Shown piece after piece: positions 61,760 through 64,000 of a DNA stretch of 64,000 nt. The position numbers were made by a program, and so were the translations under genes. The notes below the pieces were generated by a model. It searched no databases, was not told the DNA's origin, and was given only the letters and a program-made list of their open reading frames with translations. The stretch is from Alphaproteobacteria bacterium PA2. GTDB lineage: Bacteria > Pseudomonadota > Alphaproteobacteria > Caulobacterales > Caulobacteraceae. The stretch is from NCBI GenBank assembly GCA_002256425.1, contig NKIZ01000001.1, positions 930,001 to 994,000 on the forward strand. Direction: 5' to 3'. Each line of letters starts with the position of its first letter. The stretch's first letter is position 1.

Positions 61760-63036
61760 AGCTTCTGGCGTTGGGCCCGGCGCAGGAAATAGACCATCGA
61801 CAGGGCCGTGAAGACGACGCCGATCACGCTGACGGCATAGGCGCCCAGGGAGAAGGCCTGCAGCCAGTCCAGCTCCGGCGCGCCGAAGTTTCGCCAGAAC
61901 AGCAGACCCACGGTGCCGAAATAGCCTGCCGCGTCCGCCACATAGATCAGGAAGGCCGCCGTCGCGATCTGACCGCTATAGGCCACCAGCCGGTCGAACA
62001 GCATGGCGTTGAAGGGGGTGTAGCCCATGTAGAGCCCCGCGCCGTTCAGGATCATCCAGGCCAGGGGTGAGATCAGGTGCGCCTGGAAGGCCAGGGTCGA
62101 CAGGCCGACAATGGCGCAGCCGGCCATGATGACCCCGTGCATGGCCAGCAGGGCCTTGAGGTTGTCCTTCACCGTCATCAGGGCCGCCAAAACCCCCAGG
62201 GCGACCACGGCGACCGGCAGTTCGCTGGCGCTGAAGACGGACGAGGCTTCGCCGAAGCCCAGGGCCTTCCAGATCTCGGCGGCGAAATTGTCCCGGAAGT
62301 CCCGGAAGGCGCTGAGCAGGACATATCCGATCACCAGCATGATGATGCCGGGGGCGAAGGTGCGGAGGAAGGCCAGGCGTTCCGGTCCCGTCATGGGCGC
62401 CCGGCGGACCCGCTCGGCTTCGTCCTCGGCGGAGGGCGGCGGCATCTGTTCCAGCGCCCAGACCGACAGGAGCAGAAGTGGGATGAACAGGGCGCCCGTC
62501 ACAGCCGGCATCCAGAAGACGTCCACATGCTGGACCTGCATCAGCCACTTGCCCACCGACTTCACCAGCCCCGAGGAGACGATGAAGCTGGCGCACAGAA
62601 TGGCGCCCAGGGCCTCGGATACCCGACGACCTTCCATATAGCCGAAGACCAGACCCCAGATCATGCCGAGCGGCAGGCCGTTCAGGAACAGGGCGGCCAC
62701 ATTCCAGGGGGCGGGGATCAGGGGGAAGATCAGCAGGGCCAGCCAGGCGACGCCGATCAGGGCTAGGATCGCCAGACCCCGTCGACCTGACCCGATCTCG
62801 GAAACCACCTTGACCCCGATCAGCTTGGACAGGGCGTATCCGGCCACCTGGGCGATCACCAGGGCGACCTTGTAGTCCAGGAGGAAGGTCCAGCCGTCCA
62901 CGTTCTCGAAGGTCGCCGCCGAGAACGGCTTGCGGAAGGCGTACATGGAGAAATAGGCACTGAAGCCGGCGAGACCGGCGAACAGGGTGAAGACCGCCGG
63001 GTGCGCATTGGAGAGCCTGGCTTTAAGTCCGGTCAT
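61756..63036 (-). CDS. DUF5690-family MFS-like transporter
   Basis: 426 residues with 11-12 hydrophobic segments. FSAYFSMYAFRKPFSAATFE and GYALSKLIGVKVVSEIGSGR are the DUF5690 signature, similar to glycerol-3-phosphate-type MFS permeases. I chose ATG 63036 (MTGLKARLSN); the open frame to 63132 would add 32 residues. It is divergent from the TIGR03364-type oxidoreductase, an arrangement I associate with phosphonate-use loci, so it may import an aminophosphonate or organophosphate. Context-based inference. Confidence 0.8.
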   Translation of the reverse strand: MTGLKARLSNAHPAVFTLFAGLAGFSAYFSMYAFRKPFSAATFENVDGWTFLLDYKVALVIAQVAGYALSKLIGVKVVSEIGSGRRGLAILALIGVAWLALLIFPLIPAPWNVAALFLNGLPLGMIWGLVFGYMEGRRVSEALGAILCASFIVSSGLVKSVGKWLMQVQHVDVFWMPAVTGALFIPLLLLSVWALEQMPPPSAEDEAERVRRAPMTGPERLAFLRTFAPGIIMLVIGYVLLSAFRDFRDNFAAEIWKALGFGEASSVFSASELPVAVVALGVLAALMTVKDNLKALLAMHGVIMAGCAIVGLSTLAFQAHLISPLAWMILNGAGLYMGYTPFNAMLFDRLVAYSGQIATAAFLIYVADAAGYFGTVGLLFWRNFGAPELDWLQAFSLGAYAVSVIGVVFTALSMVYFLRRAQRQKL

Positions 63037-63154
63037 GGATTTGTTGCTCTCGGCGGTTATGTTTGCGTCGTTAGCGGTCGCATGTGTCGGCGCAGTGACG
63101 ACGACTATGGCGACCCTCCCGGGTCCTGCCAATTCTGAGAGAGGAACAAGCCCC

Positions 63155-64000
63155 TTGGGTCAAGGCGCTTCGGAACGGTTTGACCTTGCAGTGGTCGGCG
63201 CCGGCATAGTTGGCCTCGGCTGCGCCCTGGCGGCCGCAAGGCGTGGCAAGCGCGTTGTGGTCATTGACCGGGACGCCCAGGCCAATGGCGCCTCGGTGCG
63301 CAATTTCGGCTTCATCACCGTGACGGGTCAGGCCGCGGGCCAAATGTGGTCCCTGGCGCGGCGTTCGGCCTTGCTCTGGGCGGAGCTTGCCGACCAGGCG
63401 TCCATTCCGGTCCTGCACCGGGGCATGGCCCTGGCCGTGCGGCGGCCGGAGTCCGTGGCGGTGCTGGAGGCCTTCCTGAAGACCGACATGGCTGACGGTT
63501 GCGAATTGCTGGGTCCGGCGCAGCTTGCAACTGCCCGGCCGGAGCTTGCAGGCGCCGGGCATCTGGCCGCCCTGAAAAGCCCCCACGAGTTGAGGGTCGA
63601 GTCCCGGCAGGCCATTCCGCGCATGGCTGAGTGGCTGGAGCAGGCCCACGGCGTGACCTTCCGGCGTCTGACCACTGTGCTGGGAGTCGAGACCGGGAAG
63701 GTCCTGACGACCGCCGGGGTCATAGAGGCAGACGCCATTGTGGTCTGCCCCGGGGATGATCTGACCAGCCTGTTTCCCGACCGACTGGCCGCCAATGGGG
63801 TGACGCGCTGCAAGCTGCAGATGCTGCGCCTGGCCTCCCCCGGCTTCACCCTGGCGGGCGGGGTGATGAGCGATCTCGGACTTGTCCGATATTCCGGTTA
63901 TGCGGACCTGCCCGAAGCCGCCGCCCTGAAGGCGCGCCTTGAGAAGGAGCAGGCAGGGCATCTGGCCAATGGCGTCCATCTCATCGTCGTCCAGAGCGCG
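63155..64000 (+). CDS. TIGR03364-type FAD-dependent oxidoreductase, N-terminal part
   Basis: 282 codons before the window ends, from a TTG at 63155 with GAGGA nine bases upstream. The FAD motif LAVVGAGIVGLGCALAAAR and GASVRNFGFITVTGQAAG are typical of the DAO-type flavoenzymes that accompany phosphonatase-like HAD hydrolases (TIGR03351). It probably oxidises an aminophosphonate-like substrate. No ATG or GTG alternative gives the FAD motif its normal position. The rest lies outside the window. Confidence 0.8.
   Translation, partial: MGQGASERFDLAVVGAGIVGLGCALAAARRGKRVVVIDRDAQANGASVRNFGFITVTGQAAGQMWSLARRSALLWAELADQASIPVLHRGMALAVRRPESVAVLEAFLKTDMADGCELLGPAQLATARPELAGAGHLAALKSPHELRVESRQAIPRMAEWLEQAHGVTFRRLTTVLGVETGKVLTTAGVIEADAIVVCPGDDLTSLFPDRLAANGVTRCKLQMLRLASPGFTLAGGVMSDLGLVRYSGYADLPEAAALKARLEKEQAGHLANGVHLIVVQSA

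Noticed and set aside
1..64000. CRISPR array, tRNA or rRNA genes
   Set aside because: Reading both strands gave no spaced identical repeats and no cloverleaf with CCA-end or anticodon arm pattern.

Overview
The window reads as a GC-rich alphaproteobacterial chromosome, most likely from the Caulobacterales (Caulobacter/Phenylobacterium-like). The main reasons are a complete gcrA cell-cycle regulator gene with a GANTC (CcrM-type) site just upstream, an EipA/DUF1134 protein, DUF2093 next to xseA, a Caulobacter-type TonB-dependent receptor, and many 4-base ATGA start/stop overlaps. I found no tRNA, rRNA, CRISPR array, intact insertion sequence or prophage.

Bases 1-42,900 are mostly core genome. 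They hold pheS-pheT and rpmI-rplT (infC lies 4.6 kb away and appears to start at an AUU codon), a TonB-dependent receptor, two LPS-type glycosyltransferases, and a nucleotide-sugar block (galU, glmS, glmM, ugd, a phosphomannomutase/phosphoglucomutase, kdsD) that supplies peptidoglycan, LPS and exopolysaccharide precursors. After these come gpmA, an ABC exporter, a WYL regulator, a pentapeptide-repeat protein, a small heat-shock gene with a sigma32-type promoter and a ROSE-like RNA thermometer, hisN, a lipid A acyltransferase, an M23 peptidase that seems to start at CTG, xseA, gcrA, and argD-argF.

Bases 42,900-60,300 are accessory. Catabolic genes of a hydrophobic-substrate or beta-oxidation flavour (SDR, alpha/beta hydrolase, VOC protein, DsbA/HCCA-isomerase-like protein, metallo-beta-lactamase fold hydrolase, quinone-oxidoreductase-like MDR protein, GMC oxidoreductase, acyl-CoA dehydrogenase, D-aminoacylase-like amidohydrolase, TauD-type dioxygenase) are interrupted by foreign-looking pieces. 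These are a single-gene ATPase-TOPRIM protein resembling OLD nucleases or a fused PARIS system, a lone HicB-like antitoxin, an AT-rich gene for a three-helix membrane protein, a HigA antitoxin with a truncated toxin, and a DUF2442 protein. A perfect 16-bp parS centromere palindrome sits at 56,200-56,215 with no parAB nearby. Two adjacent long palindromes at 45,668-45,780 supply the stop codons of both flanking convergent genes.

Bases 60,300-64,000 hold hemN, with a hairpin over its ribosome-binding site and an FNR/FixK-like box upstream. A DUF5690 transporter follows, divergent from a truncated TIGR03364-type FAD oxidoreductase, a pairing that suggests organophosphonate use.

Start codons were chosen from family length and Shine-Dalgarno (SD) spacing. 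Family assignments are from recognised motifs; no database search was run.
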